In this document: one piece after another, positions 1 through 8,917 of the stretch | How positions within the stretch are numbered: the stretch's first letter is position 1 | Layout: the number at the start of each line of letters is the position of its first letter | Assembly (NCBI GenBank): GCA_037446555.1 | Contig: JBBIIK010000008.1 | Coordinates: 1-64,000, forward strand | Direction: 5' to 3' | Length of the DNA: 64,000 bases | DNA from: JANWVO01 sp037446555 | GTDB taxonomy: Bacteria > Acidobacteriota > Terriglobia > Bryobacterales > Bryobacteraceae | Notes under the pieces: generated by a model | The model's input: only the letters and a program-made list of their open reading frames with translations | Databases searched by the model: none | Told to the model about the DNA's origin: nothing | Position numbers and translations under genes: made by a program

Positions 1-76
1 GCCCGTTCCATCTCCGCGGCCGGGAAATGCTCTTGGATCGCTTCCACATCCTCTAGCCTTCCCCAGCCGCCGTTCG

Positions 77-120
77 ACCGGACAATTCACTTGCTAATTC
101 AACCGGACAACTCACATGCT
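77..120. repeat. Short direct repeat near the window edge
   Basis: Two 19-bp copies (77-95 and 102-120) of ACCGGACAA-Y-TCAC-W-TGCT match at 17 of 19 positions, with a 25-bp period. Tandem end repeats of this kind occur at the tips of some insertion sequences, so this could be the edge of an element lying left of the window. On the minus strand, bases 1-80 are open in one frame (a stretch containing WGRLEDVEAIQ) but show no obvious start codon. The identity as an IS end is inference. Confidence 0.4.
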
Positions 121-192
121 ACCGACAGCGCCCCGGCGTAAAGCTGGCGCGGCGGGCGCGGTTCGGATATAGTTTCCGGGGAGACCCGCAGG

Positions 193-1080
193 ATGAACCG
201 CCGCACGTTCCTCGCCGCTGCCAGCGCGGCGCCAGCCGCTCTGGCGCAGCCCGAATACGCTCCTGTGATGCAGGCGGGCGTCTATGTCTGGACGCAGCAC
301 TACAGCCGCCTCGGCCAGCGCGCGCAGGATCATGTACCCGAGATCTGCATGGCGTTTGCGCGGGCCGGGTATACGGACGTCGAACTGATGAGTCTGTTCT
401 TCGAGCCCGGCCTCGACCGAATCACCTTTCAGGCGCTGGAACGGGCCGGCCTCGCCTGCTCCTGCGTGTACAACGGCGGCCCGATGCACACGCCGGACTC
501 CGCCCGCCAAACGATCGCGACCACCGTGGAACTGGCGCAGCGCATCCTGCGCCACAGGCCGCTGGATGCCATCGTGTTCAACCCGAACCCGGTGGGCCGC
601 GCGAAAACCGATGAGGAACTCAAAGTGCAGGCCGAAGCGTTGGACACCATGGGTTGGGCGCTCTGGAATTCCGGCGTCCGGCTCTTGCTGCACCAACACG
701 CGCCGGAACTTGCCGAGAACGGCCGCGAATGGCGCTTCATGCTGGCCAATACCGAACGCCGCTGGCTCCGCGTCTGCCTGGACACCCATTGGGTCTACCG
801 CGCGGGATTGGACGTCTTGACGCTGCTGAAGGAATGCGGCTCGCGGCTCTACGGCCTGCACGTGCGCAACTCCCGCGGCGGCGTCTGGACGGAGGATCTC
901 GGCGACGGCGACATCGATTACCGCCCCCTCGCCCAGTACTTGCGCCAGACGGGATTCACCGGTTTTCTGTCGGTCGAGTTGGCCTGGGACAAGGAGACGG
1001 CCATCACCCGCCCGCTTGAAGAAAACCTTCGCCGCAGCCGCCTGTACGCACAGGACGTGTTCGGCATCGGTGCTGGATAA
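193..1080 (+). CDS. Tat-secreted TIM-barrel sugar isomerase/epimerase-like protein
   Basis: The 295-aa protein begins with a twin-arginine type leader (NRRTFLAAASAAPAALAQ), so it is probably exported folded by Tat. The remainder resembles the AP endonuclease 2 / xylose isomerase-like TIM-barrel family, with typical strand endings such as LLLHQHAPEL near 170, CLDTHW near 195 and GFLSVEL near 260. Members of this family isomerise or epimerise sugars using a divalent metal; the substrate here cannot be told. It lies 9 bp upstream of the M13 peptidase gene on the same strand. A TATAGT hexamer at 168-173 may be its -10 element. A second protein of the same fold is encoded at 51121-51945. Confidence 0.75.
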   Translation: MNRRTFLAAASAAPAALAQPEYAPVMQAGVYVWTQHYSRLGQRAQDHVPEICMAFARAGYTDVELMSLFFEPGLDRITFQALERAGLACSCVYNGGPMHTPDSARQTIATTVELAQRILRHRPLDAIVFNPNPVGRAKTDEELKVQAEALDTMGWALWNSGVRLLLHQHAPELAENGREWRFMLANTERRWLRVCLDTHWVYRAGLDVLTLLKECGSRLYGLHVRNSRGGVWTEDLGDGDIDYRPLAQYLRQTGFTGFLSVELAWDKETAITRPLEENLRRSRLYAQDVFGIGAG

Positions 1081-1089
1081 ACTGTAGGC

Positions 1090-3102
1090 ATGAGAAAGCT
1101 GACCAGCACCCTTTGCCTGGCCTTCGCGCTCACGGCCACCCTGCCTGCGCAGAAGAGCGGCATCCACAAGGAAGACCTCGATCCTTCCTGCAAACCCTGC
1201 GAAGATTTCTGGCGCTACGCCGCCGGCGGCTGGCTGGACCGGAACCCGATGCCGGGGCGCCTGGCCCGTTGGGGCACCATGGCGGTGATCAATGAGAAAA
1301 ACCGCGAGCGCCTGAAGGCGATCCTTGAGGAAGCCGCCGCTGCCCCCGCCGGCGCTCCCGCCTACGTGAAACAGATGGGCGATCTCTACGCCGGCTGCAT
1401 GGACACCGCCGCCATGGATGCGCGCGGGCTGGAGCCGCTGCGCGCCGACCTGGAACGCATTTCCAACGTTTCGAACCTCGACGGGCTCCGGGCGGTTCTG
1501 GTGGACTTTCAGGTGATCGGGCTCGCCCCAGGGGCGCTGTTCGCGCTTCCGGATCTCAAGAACAGCAAGGAGATGATCGCCAACATCGGCACGGGAGGCA
1601 TCTCGCTGCCCGACCGCGACTATTACTTCCGGGAAGACCCGCGTTCCCAGAAAATCCGCGAGGAGTTCCTGCGGCACGTCGAACGGATGTTCGTGCTGAT
1701 GGGCGAGCCGCAGGACAAAGCTGCCGCCGCCGCGCAGAAGGTCATGGCGTTTGAGAAGGAGCTGGCTGGATCCATGCTGACCAACGTGCAACGCCGCGAT
1801 CCCTACGCCCGTTACCACAAGATGGACGTCGCCGGAGTCAACGCACTCACTCCGAACTTCGACTGGAAGGCGGTCTACCGCCTCTTCGATCTGCCCGAGA
1901 CAACGCCTGTCAACGTCAGCGAACCCGAGTTTCTCAAGAAGCTCAACGCGCAGATGACGGCTGTTCCGCTGGAAGACTGGAAGACGTGGCTGCGGTGGCG
2001 GCTGGTGAAGAGCGCCTCGTACATGCTCTCCAAACCCTTCCGCGACGAGGACTTCCAGTTCTCCAGCGCCGTGCTCACCGGCGTCAAGGAGCCGCTGCCC
2101 CGCTGGCAGGAGTGCGCCAATCTGGCGGACCGCGCCTTGGGCGATTCGCTCGGCCGGGAATTTGTTGCCCGGCATTTCCCGCCGCAAGCGAAAAAGAGAA
2201 TGCTGGAGCTGGTGGAAAACTTGCGCGCGACTCTTCGCGAGGAACTCCAAAAGGCGGACTGGCTGACGGCGGAGACGAAGAAAAACGCCATCGCCAAACT
2301 CAACGCCTTTTATGCGAAGATCGGCTACCCGGACCGCTGGCGCGACTATTCCGGCGTCACGGTGCGGCGCGACCGTTTCTTCGAAAGCGTGCGTTCGGCC
2401 ACCGAATTCGGCCGCAAGTACCAGATTTCGAAGATCGGCAAGCCGATCGACCGCAACGACTGGGGCATGACCCCGCCCACGGTCAACGCCTACTACAACC
2501 CCACCATGAACGAGATCGCTTTCCCCGCCGGGATCCTGCAGCCGCCCATGTTCGACATGGAAGCCGATGATGCCGTGAATTACGGAGCCATCGGCGCCGT
2601 AATCGGCCATGAAATGGGCCACGGCTTCGACGACCAGGGCTCCAAGTACGACGCAGAGGGCAACCTCCGCAACTGGTGGACGGCCGAGGACCGCAAGAAG
2701 TTCGAGGAACGCACCGCTTGCGTCATCGGGCAGTTCGACACGATCGATGTCGGCGAAGGGCTTCGCCACAACGGCAAGCTGGTGGTGGGCGAAGCATTAG
2801 GCGACCTGGGCGGGCTCACGCTCGCCTACCGCGCCTACAAGCGCTCGTTGAAAGGCAAGGAAGGGCCGGTGTTGGACGGATTTACCGCCGACCAGCGCTT
2901 TTTCCTCGCCTTCGCCCGCGTATGGGCCACCATCGACCGGCCTGAAGCCATGCGCCTGCGCCTGAACACGGACCCGCATCCGTTGCCGCGCTTCCGCGCC
3001 ATCGGCACGCTGCAAAACATGCCCGAATTCCACAAGGCCTTCGGGTGCAAGCCGGGCGACCCCATGGTCCGCCCGCCGGAGAAACAATGCAAGCTCTGGT
3101 AA
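1090..3102 (+). CDS. M13 family zinc metallopeptidase (neprilysin/PepO-like)
   Basis: The 670-aa protein has a cleavable signal peptide (hydrophobic residues 5-20 ending in LPAQ) and is probably periplasmic or extracellular. It carries the M13 features: NAYYNPTMNEIAFPAGI near 460-476, the zinc motif GHEMGHGFDDQG near 506-517 (HExxH), and the downstream GEALGDLGGL near 565-574 supplying the third zinc ligand (Glu). The C-terminus ends in the family-typical Cys-Lys-Leu-Trp. M13 enzymes cleave peptides on the amino side of hydrophobic residues. The length matches bacterial PepO proteins. Its 3' end overlaps the next gene by 16 bp, implying co-transcription. Confidence 0.93.
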   Translation: MRKLTSTLCLAFALTATLPAQKSGIHKEDLDPSCKPCEDFWRYAAGGWLDRNPMPGRLARWGTMAVINEKNRERLKAILEEAAAAPAGAPAYVKQMGDLYAGCMDTAAMDARGLEPLRADLERISNVSNLDGLRAVLVDFQVIGLAPGALFALPDLKNSKEMIANIGTGGISLPDRDYYFREDPRSQKIREEFLRHVERMFVLMGEPQDKAAAAAQKVMAFEKELAGSMLTNVQRRDPYARYHKMDVAGVNALTPNFDWKAVYRLFDLPETTPVNVSEPEFLKKLNAQMTAVPLEDWKTWLRWRLVKSASYMLSKPFRDEDFQFSSAVLTGVKEPLPRWQECANLADRALGDSLGREFVARHFPPQAKKRMLELVENLRATLREELQKADWLTAETKKNAIAKLNAFYAKIGYPDRWRDYSGVTVRRDRFFESVRSATEFGRKYQISKIGKPIDRNDWGMTPPTVNAYYNPTMNEIAFPAGILQPPMFDMEADDAVNYGAIGAVIGHEMGHGFDDQGSKYDAEGNLRNWWTAEDRKKFEERTACVIGQFDTIDVGEGLRHNGKLVVGEALGDLGGLTLAYRAYKRSLKGKEGPVLDGFTADQRFFLAFARVWATIDRPEAMRLRLNTDPHPLPRFRAIGTLQNMPEFHKAFGCKPGDPMVRPPEKQCKLW

Positions 3103-4781
3103 TCGCCCTTCTTTTCGCAGCCACGGCGGCGGGGCAGACCTTCACGGTCTCCCTGCCTGCCGCCCTCGCGGACAAGCCGCTCGACGGCCGGCTCCTCCTC
3201 CTGCTCTCCACCGATCCTTCCGCCGAACCGCGCTTCCAGATCACCGACGGTCCCAAGACGCAGATCGTCTTCGGGCAGGACGTCGAAGGCTGGAAACCGG
3301 GCACGCAGATCGTGTTCCGCCCGGACACGCCCGGCTATCCATTCGGCCGGCTTGCCGATCTGAAGCCGGGAAGATACTACGTGCAGGCGCTGCTCGACAT
3401 CTATGACACCTACCATCTGAAGGACGGCCGCGTGCTGAAGCTGCCCGTTGACCGCGGCGAGGGCCGGCAGTGGAACCGCGCGCCCGGCAATCTTCACTCG
3501 AAGCCTGTTCCGGTCGAATTGCGCCGGGACGCCAGGATCGCCCTCGCGCTCGACCAGTCCATTCCGCCCATCCAGCCGCCGAAGGACACGAAATACATCC
3601 GGCACATCCGGATTCAAAGCCGCCTGCTCAGCGAGTTTTGGGGGCGTCCCGTTTATCTGGGCGCCCACGTCCTGCTGCCTCACGGCTTTGACGAACACCC
3701 GGAAGCACGCTACCCGCTCATGGTGTTCCACGGCCACTTCCCCGCTGATTTCGGCGGCTTCCGCACCGAGCCACCGGATCCGGGCCTGAAACCGGACTAC
3801 AGCGAGCGCTTCCGCCTTCAGGGCTATAACCGCATCCAGCAGCAGGAAGCATACGATTTCTACCGCAAGTGGATTTCAGCGGATTTTCCCCGTTTCCTGG
3901 TCGTGGAAATTCAGCACGCAAATCCGTATTATGACGACTCCTACGCCGTCAACTCCGCAAATCTCGGCCCATACGGCGACGCCATCATGCGCGAACTGAT
4001 TCCGGAAATCGAGCGCCGCTTCCGCGGAATCGGACAGGGATGGGCGCGGTTCACCTACGGCGGTTCCACCGGGGGATGGGAAGCGCTGGCGGCGCAGATC
4101 TTCTACCCCGACGACTTCAACGGGACGTTCGCTGCGTGCCCGGATCCCATCGATTTCCGCGCCTATACGCTCATCAACCTTTACGAGGACAGGAACGCCT
4201 ACTTTGTGGAAGGCCCACACCATCGCGTGCCGCGCCCCGGCAAGCGGAACTGGCTGGGAGAGGCATCCGTCACGCTGGAGCAGATGAACCGCATGGAACT
4301 GGCGCTCGGCACGCGCTCACGCAGTGGCCAGCAGTTCGATATCTGGGAGGCCGTGTATTCTCCCGCGGGGCCGGACGGCTACCCGGCGCGCATCTTCGAC
4401 AAGATCACGGGCGCCATCGACAGGAAAGTCGCTGAATACTGGCGCGAGAACTATGATCTCCGCTACATCCTGGAACGCGACTGGGGCAAACTCGGCCCAA
4501 GACTTCGCGGCAAGATCCACATCTACGTGGGCGACATGGACAACTACTACCTGAATAACGCCGTCTACCTGATGGAGGAAACCCTGAAGAAGCTCCAGAA
4601 CCCTCCGGCAGAGGCTGTCGTTGCCTATGGCGACCGGTTCGAGCATTGTTGGAACGGCGACCCGAACCTGCCCAATGCCATCAGCCGGCTGCGCTACAAC
4701 ACCATGTACTTGCCGCGAATTTTGAAGCGCATGGAGGAAAACCACCCACGGGGCGCCGATCTGAAGAGCTGGAGGTACTGA
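3087..4781 (+). CDS. Secreted alpha/beta-hydrolase (esterase-like)
   Basis: The start is set at 3087 because translation from there gives a clean signal peptide (MQALVIALLFAATAAGQ); an in-frame start 42 bp upstream would put a charged tail before it. The mature protein has a beta-rich N-terminal half (about residues 18-180) and a C-terminal hydrolase-like half with a nucleophile-elbow motif GGSTGG near 324, followed by PDDFNGTFAACPDP, as in enterochelin-esterase/esterase D relatives. A late EHCW near 515 could supply the catalytic His. The substrate is unknown. It overlaps the upstream M13 peptidase gene by 16 bp, so the two are probably made together as exported hydrolases. Confidence 0.7.
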   Translation: MQALVIALLFAATAAGQTFTVSLPAALADKPLDGRLLLLLSTDPSAEPRFQITDGPKTQIVFGQDVEGWKPGTQIVFRPDTPGYPFGRLADLKPGRYYVQALLDIYDTYHLKDGRVLKLPVDRGEGRQWNRAPGNLHSKPVPVELRRDARIALALDQSIPPIQPPKDTKYIRHIRIQSRLLSEFWGRPVYLGAHVLLPHGFDEHPEARYPLMVFHGHFPADFGGFRTEPPDPGLKPDYSERFRLQGYNRIQQQEAYDFYRKWISADFPRFLVVEIQHANPYYDDSYAVNSANLGPYGDAIMRELIPEIERRFRGIGQGWARFTYGGSTGGWEALAAQIFYPDDFNGTFAACPDPIDFRAYTLINLYEDRNAYFVEGPHHRVPRPGKRNWLGEASVTLEQMNRMELALGTRSRSGQQFDIWEAVYSPAGPDGYPARIFDKITGAIDRKVAEYWRENYDLRYILERDWGKLGPRLRGKIHIYVGDMDNYYLNNAVYLMEETLKKLQNPPAEAVVAYGDRFEHCWNGDPNLPNAISRLRYNTMYLPRILKRMEENHPRGADLKSWRY

Positions 4782-4797
4782 CGGCGGCGGCAGTACC
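4774..4797. terminator. Hairpin between convergent genes
   Basis: GGTACTG (4774-4780) pairs perfectly with CAGTACC (4791-4797) around a 10-nt GC-rich loop. It sits at the stop codon of the esterase gene and just beyond the end of the convergent DUF971 gene. There is no T-tract, so intrinsic termination is doubtful. Confidence 0.3.
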
Positions 4798-4805
4798 GCC
4801 CGGGC

Positions 4806-5171
4806 TTACAGCAGCCCGGCGCGGCGGGCCGCCTCGCACTCCGGGCAGGGACAGATGTGGCGCAAGTATTCGTGGCTGTAGATGCCCGCGCTGTGGCCGT
4901 CGTTCCAGTCCACGCGGAACGCGTAGGTTCCCACCTCCTCGATGCGCTCCATCTTCAGTTTTGGCCGGTACATCGGGAACGGGTTCGCCTGCGGCTTCGA
5001 GTAGGACGACGGCTGCGGCTCGGTGCCGTGAGCGCCGGTGCAGGTGGCGCACGGGCAGTGGTCGCGGAGGTATTCGCAGCTGTAATGGCTCTGGTGGCCG
5101 TCGGCCCAGTCGATTGTGACGCCCCGGGAGCGGGAAACAGCGATGTGCTGTGGATCGGTGCTGATCGTCAT
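4806..5171 (-). CDS. DUF971 domain protein
   Basis: This 121-aa protein matches DUF971, a small family defined by a W-x-DGH motif and cysteine pairs. Here there are two WxDGH segments (DWADGHQS near 21 and DWNDGHSAG near 88), each followed by a LRxxCPC motif (LRDHCPCATC near 35-44 and LRHICPCPEC near 103-112). The paired cysteines suggest a metal or Fe-S site. In other proteins the domain is found in gamma-butyrobetaine hydroxylases and beside Mrp/ApbC-type Fe-S carriers, but the role of stand-alone members is not settled. The start ATG at 5171 lies 23 bp after the RelA/SpoT gene, so it is likely translated from the same mRNA. Confidence 0.85.
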   Translation of the reverse strand: MTISTDPQHIAVSRSRGVTIDWADGHQSHYSCEYLRDHCPCATCTGAHGTEPQPSSYSKPQANPFPMYRPKLKMERIEEVGTYAFRVDWNDGHSAGIYSHEYLRHICPCPECEAARRAGLL

Positions 5172-5194
5172 GGCTCTGTCAGGCGGACTCCGGG

Positions 5195-7441
5195 TCAGTG
5201 GATTCTTTCGATGTCGCGCACGCCCGGCACGCGGCGCATGGCCTGGACCAGGCGCTCCAGCTGCTTCTTGTCGCGGACTTCGATGGTCATCTCCACCATC
5301 GCCGAATCGAAGTTCTTCTCGTCGGCGTGCGCCTCGACGCTGCGGATGTTTACGTTGTCGTCGAACAGGATCTGTGTGAGCTGGTTGAGCATCCCCGCCC
5401 GGTCGTCGGTGCGGACCACCAGCCTCACGTGGAAGCTGGGACTGGCCGAGCGCGCCCACTCGACGTCGATGCGGCGTTCGGCCTCGTACATCAGGTTCTG
5501 CACATTGGGGCAGTTCTTCGAGTGGACGGCCACGCCTTTCCCGCGCGTGATGTAGCCGACGATGGGTTCGCCCTTGATCGGATTGCAGCACTTGGCGCGG
5601 TAGGTGAGCAGGTCGTCGAGACCCTTCACCTGAATGACGTAGTCGCCCGCCTCGCCCGGCTGCTCCCGCTGCGCGGGCGCCTCTGCCGGTTCCGGCGCCG
5701 CCGGCGCCTCTTCCGGTACCGCCTCGGGAGCGAGCTTGCCCAGCACCTGCCGGGCGGAGAACTTCCCCCACCCGAGCGAGGCGTGCAGATCCTCGATCTT
5801 GGCGCAGCCATACTCGGCGGCCACGGCTTCCATCTGCTGGCGGCTCACGCGGCTCAGCGCGATGCCAAGCCGGCGCGCCTCCCGCTCCAGGATGCGCTGG
5901 CCCAGCTCAATGGCCTTCTCCCGCTCGGTGGCGTTGATCACATGGCGGATCTTGTTTCGGGCGCGCGCCGTCTTGACGAAGGCGAGCCAGTCCCGGCTGG
6001 GCCGGCTGCCGCTTTGGGTGAGAATCTCCACTACGTCGCCGTTGCGCAGCGGATGTTTCAGCGGCACCATCCGGCCGTTGACCCGGGCTCCGGTGCATGT
6101 GTGTCCGACGTCTGTGTGGATGGCATAAGCGAAGTCCACCGGGGTGGCGTCGCGCGGCAGCACCACAATCTTGCCTTTGGGCGTGAAGCAGTAGACTTCC
6201 TCCGGATACAGGTCGACCTTCAGGTTGGAAAGGAAGTCCGAAGGGTCGCGCATCTCGCGCTGCCATTCCACCAGCTGGCGCAGCCACGCAATGCGCTGGT
6301 CGTCCTCCGCCGGCCCCCGCCGGCCCTCTTTGTATTTCCAGTGCGCCGCGATGCCCTCTTCGGCCAACCGGTGCATCTGCTCCGTGCGGATTTGCACCTC
6401 GAACGGCACGCCGCCCGGCCCCATCACCGACGTGTGCAGGGACTGGTAGAGGTTCGGCCTCGGGATGGCGATGAAGTCCTTGATCCTTCCCGGAATGGGA
6501 TGCCACTCGTGGTGGATGATCCCGAGCGCGGCATAGCAATTCTTCACCGAATCCGTGATGATCCGGACGCCCAACAGATCATAGACCTGCTCGATTGTGA
6601 TTTTCTGCCGCCGCAACTTCTGGTAGACCGACCACGGGCGTTTGATCCGCGCCTCGACGCGCGCCGGAATCCCTTCCTCCTTCAGGCGCTTCTCGATGTG
6701 TGCGCGGATGGAGTCCAGGTCGAGGTGGCTGGCCAGGCGCCGCTGCTCGATCGCCTGCGTGATCTCCTTCCACGTTTCGGGATCGAGGTACTGGAAGCCC
6801 AAGTCCTCCAACTCGGCGCGCAACTTGCCCATTCCGAGCCGGTGGGCAATGGGAGCATACAGCTCGAGAGTCTCCGCGGCGATCCGCTCCTGTCTTTCGC
6901 GGGAGAGCGAGCCGAGCGTGCGGAGATTGTGCAGCCGGTCAGCCAGCTTGACGATGATGACACGGATGTCCTCCACCATCGCCAGCAGCATCTTGCGGAC
7001 GCTTTCCGCCTGCCGCTCCTCGCGGTTGTGCATCTCGATCTTGCTCAGCTTGGTGACGCCATTCACACAGCGCGCCACCTCCTCGCCGAACAGGCGGCGG
7101 ATCTCGTCGAGCGTCGCCGAGGTGTCTTCCAGAGTGTCGTGGAGGAGCGCGGTCACGAGGCAAACCTGGTCCATCTGCATTTCGACCAGGATCTCGGCGA
7201 CGGCGAGGGGATGCGCCATATAAGGCTCGCCGGAATCGCGCCTTTGCCCGGCGTGACGGGCACCAGCGAACTCGAAGGCGCGGCGCAGGGGGGAAAGGTC
7301 TTCGCTCGGACGCTTCTCGCAGAGCTTGTTCTCCAGGCTTTGGTAAGCAGCTTCAATCTCTGCCGGAATGATCGGTCCGGGGAGTTCCTCACTCGGGAGC
7401 TGCCCTGCAGGAGCTGCGGAAGCGGGCTGTCGTCGGGTCAC
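5195..7441 (-). CDS. rsh: RelA/SpoT-family (p)ppGpp synthetase/hydrolase
   Basis: The 748-aa protein has the full long-RSH layout. An HD hydrolase domain carries HDTLEDT at 101-107 and RLHNLRTL later on. A synthetase domain (about 260-390) includes DLLGVRIIT, IKDFIAIPRPN, YQSLHT and EVQIRT, then a TGS domain (about 410-475), a central region with a CCNP motif, and a C-terminal ACT domain (about 670-748). The intact HDxxED suggests that both hydrolysis and synthesis are possible, i.e. a bifunctional stringent-response enzyme. In the synthetase loop, the common PKxNGYQS is PRPNLYQS here, a conservative but notable change. The first codon is GTG with no clear Shine-Dalgarno, so the exact start is uncertain. 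Confidence 0.95.
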   Translation of the reverse strand: MTRRQPASAAPAGQLPSEELPGPIIPAEIEAAYQSLENKLCEKRPSEDLSPLRRAFEFAGARHAGQRRDSGEPYMAHPLAVAEILVEMQMDQVCLVTALLHDTLEDTSATLDEIRRLFGEEVARCVNGVTKLSKIEMHNREERQAESVRKMLLAMVEDIRVIIVKLADRLHNLRTLGSLSRERQERIAAETLELYAPIAHRLGMGKLRAELEDLGFQYLDPETWKEITQAIEQRRLASHLDLDSIRAHIEKRLKEEGIPARVEARIKRPWSVYQKLRRQKITIEQVYDLLGVRIITDSVKNCYAALGIIHHEWHPIPGRIKDFIAIPRPNLYQSLHTSVMGPGGVPFEVQIRTEQMHRLAEEGIAAHWKYKEGRRGPAEDDQRIAWLRQLVEWQREMRDPSDFLSNLKVDLYPEEVYCFTPKGKIVVLPRDATPVDFAYAIHTDVGHTCTGARVNGRMVPLKHPLRNGDVVEILTQSGSRPSRDWLAFVKTARARNKIRHVINATEREKAIELGQRILEREARRLGIALSRVSRQQMEAVAAEYGCAKIEDLHASLGWGKFSARQVLGKLAPEAVPEEAPAAPEPAEAPAQREQPGEAGDYVIQVKGLDDLLTYRAKCCNPIKGEPIVGYITRGKGVAVHSKNCPNVQNLMYEAERRIDVEWARSASPSFHVRLVVRTDDRAGMLNQLTQILFDDNVNIRSVEAHADEKNFDSAMVEMTIEVRDKKQLERLVQAMRRVPGVRDIERIH

Positions 7442-7461
7442 GTTCGGAAGCCGCCAAAGAA

Positions 7462-7489
7462 GAAGGCGAGAGCGTCCGCTCTCGCCTTC
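7462..7489 (-). terminator. Intrinsic terminator after the TPR lipoprotein gene
   Basis: A perfect 12-bp stem (GAAGGCGAGAGC at 7462-7473 and its complement at 7478-7489) encloses a GTCC loop. Reading the minus strand, it is followed by TTCTTT. It lies between the TPR lipoprotein gene and the RelA/SpoT gene and should end the tonB-exb transcript, so the rsh gene needs its own promoter in this short gap. Confidence 0.75.
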
Positions 7490-7526
7490 ATTTTACAGGA
7501 ACCGCGCGGCCGAGCCACAGCGGTGG

Positions 7527-8375
7527 TTACTGTTGCTCGCTGACGATGCCGGTGGACTTGGGCTGGCGCTCCGCCTTGATCTTGCGCGTCTCCAGCGTCT
7601 TGTTGATCCACATGTCGGCTTCGTCGATGTCCTTCTTGTACTCCGCCACTTCCGCGTGAAGGTCCGCCCGCTCGCGGTGCAGCAGGTTCAGATAGGCCAT
7701 CGCGTCGTCGTACTCGGGGTCGATCTCCAGCGACTTCCGAAGATTCTGGATTCCGTCCTCAATCAAATCCCAGTACTTCGCCCGTAACTCTTCGCGCACC
7801 TTCTTGTCTTTGAACGGCCCAGGCTCGTCGGGCTTCATCCCCAGCTTGTTGCGCGCCGCCATCCACTGGGGATAGAACTTCGCCCACGCAATCACGCCGA
7901 GGGAGTAGTAGGCTTCCTTCTCCTTCGGATCCACCTGGATGAGCTTCCTGTACCACTCGGCGGCTTTGTCCAGGCGGTTGAGCTTCTGCTCCACCGTCGG
8001 CGCGCCGCTGGACTGCTGATAGGCCAGGGACGCGAGGGACTTGATCGCCGTGGTGTTGTTTGGATCGTCCTGGAGTACCTCCATGAAGTACTTCGCTGCA
8101 TTCTCGGCGTAGGCGAGGTTCTCCGGCGACTCGGCCCCGGGAATGTACTGGCTCATGTAGGCCGTGGCCAGATACAACTTTGCTGTCGGATAAGTCGGGT
8201 CCAGCTCGATGGCGCGCTTGAAGAACTCCACGGCATCGGCATACTTGGCGTTCTTGAACGCCGCGACGCCCTTGTTCAGATTGTCGCGCGCCTCCAGCTT
8301 CTTGCATCCCGCCATGGTCCCGGCGAGCAGAAGTACGGCGGCAGCCGCAAGCGTGATGAGGATATTGCGTTTCAT
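7527..8375 (-). CDS. TPR-repeat lipoprotein
   Basis: The 282-aa protein has a lipoprotein signal peptide with a lipobox ending at Cys24 (GTMAGC) followed by two lysines, consistent with anchoring in a membrane facing the periplasm. The rest is helical with tetratricopeptide-like units: NLNKGVAAFKNAKYADAVEFF near 32-52, a unit near 65-100 (YLATAYMS), and further units to about 230. TPRs act as protein-docking scaffolds. It follows the two exbD genes by 16 bp behind a good GGAGG ribosome site. The placement suggests a periplasmic partner of the Exb/TonB energy-transducing complex, but that is inferred from context. Confidence 0.8.
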   Translation of the reverse strand: MKRNILITLAAAAVLLLAGTMAGCKKLEARDNLNKGVAAFKNAKYADAVEFFKRAIELDPTYPTAKLYLATAYMSQYIPGAESPENLAYAENAAKYFMEVLQDDPNNTTAIKSLASLAYQQSSGAPTVEQKLNRLDKAAEWYRKLIQVDPKEKEAYYSLGVIAWAKFYPQWMAARNKLGMKPDEPGPFKDKKVREELRAKYWDLIEDGIQNLRKSLEIDPEYDDAMAYLNLLHRERADLHAEVAEYKKDIDEADMWINKTLETRKIKAERQPKSTGIVSEQQ

Positions 8376-8391
8376 CCAGCGTACCTCCGGC

Positions 8392-8817
8392 TTATTCGCC
8401 CGCCTCGACCTTGGCGGTCATCAGGCCGACCTTGTCCATTTGCGCGCCCTTGGCAATGTCGATCGCCTTGGCCACGTACTGGAATTCAAGGTCGGGGTCC
8501 GCCTTCACAAAGACCACTCGCTCGGCGCGCGTCTTGAAGACGTCCAGCAGCCTCTCGCCCAGCCGGTCTTCATTGATCGGCTCGGTGTTGAGCATCATGG
8601 ACCGGTCTTTGTTGATAATGATGACCACCGTGCGGTCCACCTCCGGCGGCGGGGCGTTTGGCGGAGGGGGTTGCGGGATCAGCGCCTCAAGTCCTTTCGG
8701 GGTCAGCGGCGTGATCACCATGAAGATGATGAGCAGAACGAGCAGGACGTCGATCAGCGGCGTCATGTTGATGTCGGCTTTCGGTCCCTGACCGGAGCCG
8801 CCCACTGCCATTCCCAT
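8392..8817 (-). CDS. ExbD/TolR-family protein (second copy)
   Basis: The 141-aa protein has the ExbD/TolR signature: a short cytoplasmic N-terminus, one transmembrane helix (IDVLLVLLIIFMVITPL, about 22-38) holding the proton-path Asp (D23), and a periplasmic domain (about 60-140). It begins behind a GGAGAG ribosome site. It lies downstream of another exbD and an exbB. Two ExbD proteins next to one ExbB are common in Acidobacteriota and Myxococcota. Stator complexes of this type use the proton gradient to drive TonB- or Tol-like transducers. Confidence 0.92.
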   Translation of the reverse strand: MGMAVGGSGQGPKADINMTPLIDVLLVLLIIFMVITPLTPKGLEALIPQPPPPNAPPPEVDRTVVIIINKDRSMMLNTEPINEDRLGERLLDVFKTRAERVVFVKADPDLEFQYVAKAIDIAKGAQMDKVGLMTAKVEAGE

Positions 8818-8917
8818 AGCAACTCTCCTTGACGGTACTCAATCTCTACCTGCCCCCTGGACGGGGGCCAAACGCGGACGCCGCGCCGGGAAATCGCCGC
8901 CCGGCAGCGCCGCTGCC

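Noticed and set aside
112..2769. Long open frame on the minus strand opposite the TIM-barrel and M13 peptidase genes
   Set aside because: It lies wholly antisense to two well-supported genes, its protein is rich in Arg/Gly/His with no domain, and GC-rich codon bias readily produces such antisense frames.
5198..7543. 781-residue open frame on the plus strand across rsh
   Set aside because: It mirrors the RelA/SpoT gene, which has all its family motifs; the antisense product matches nothing.
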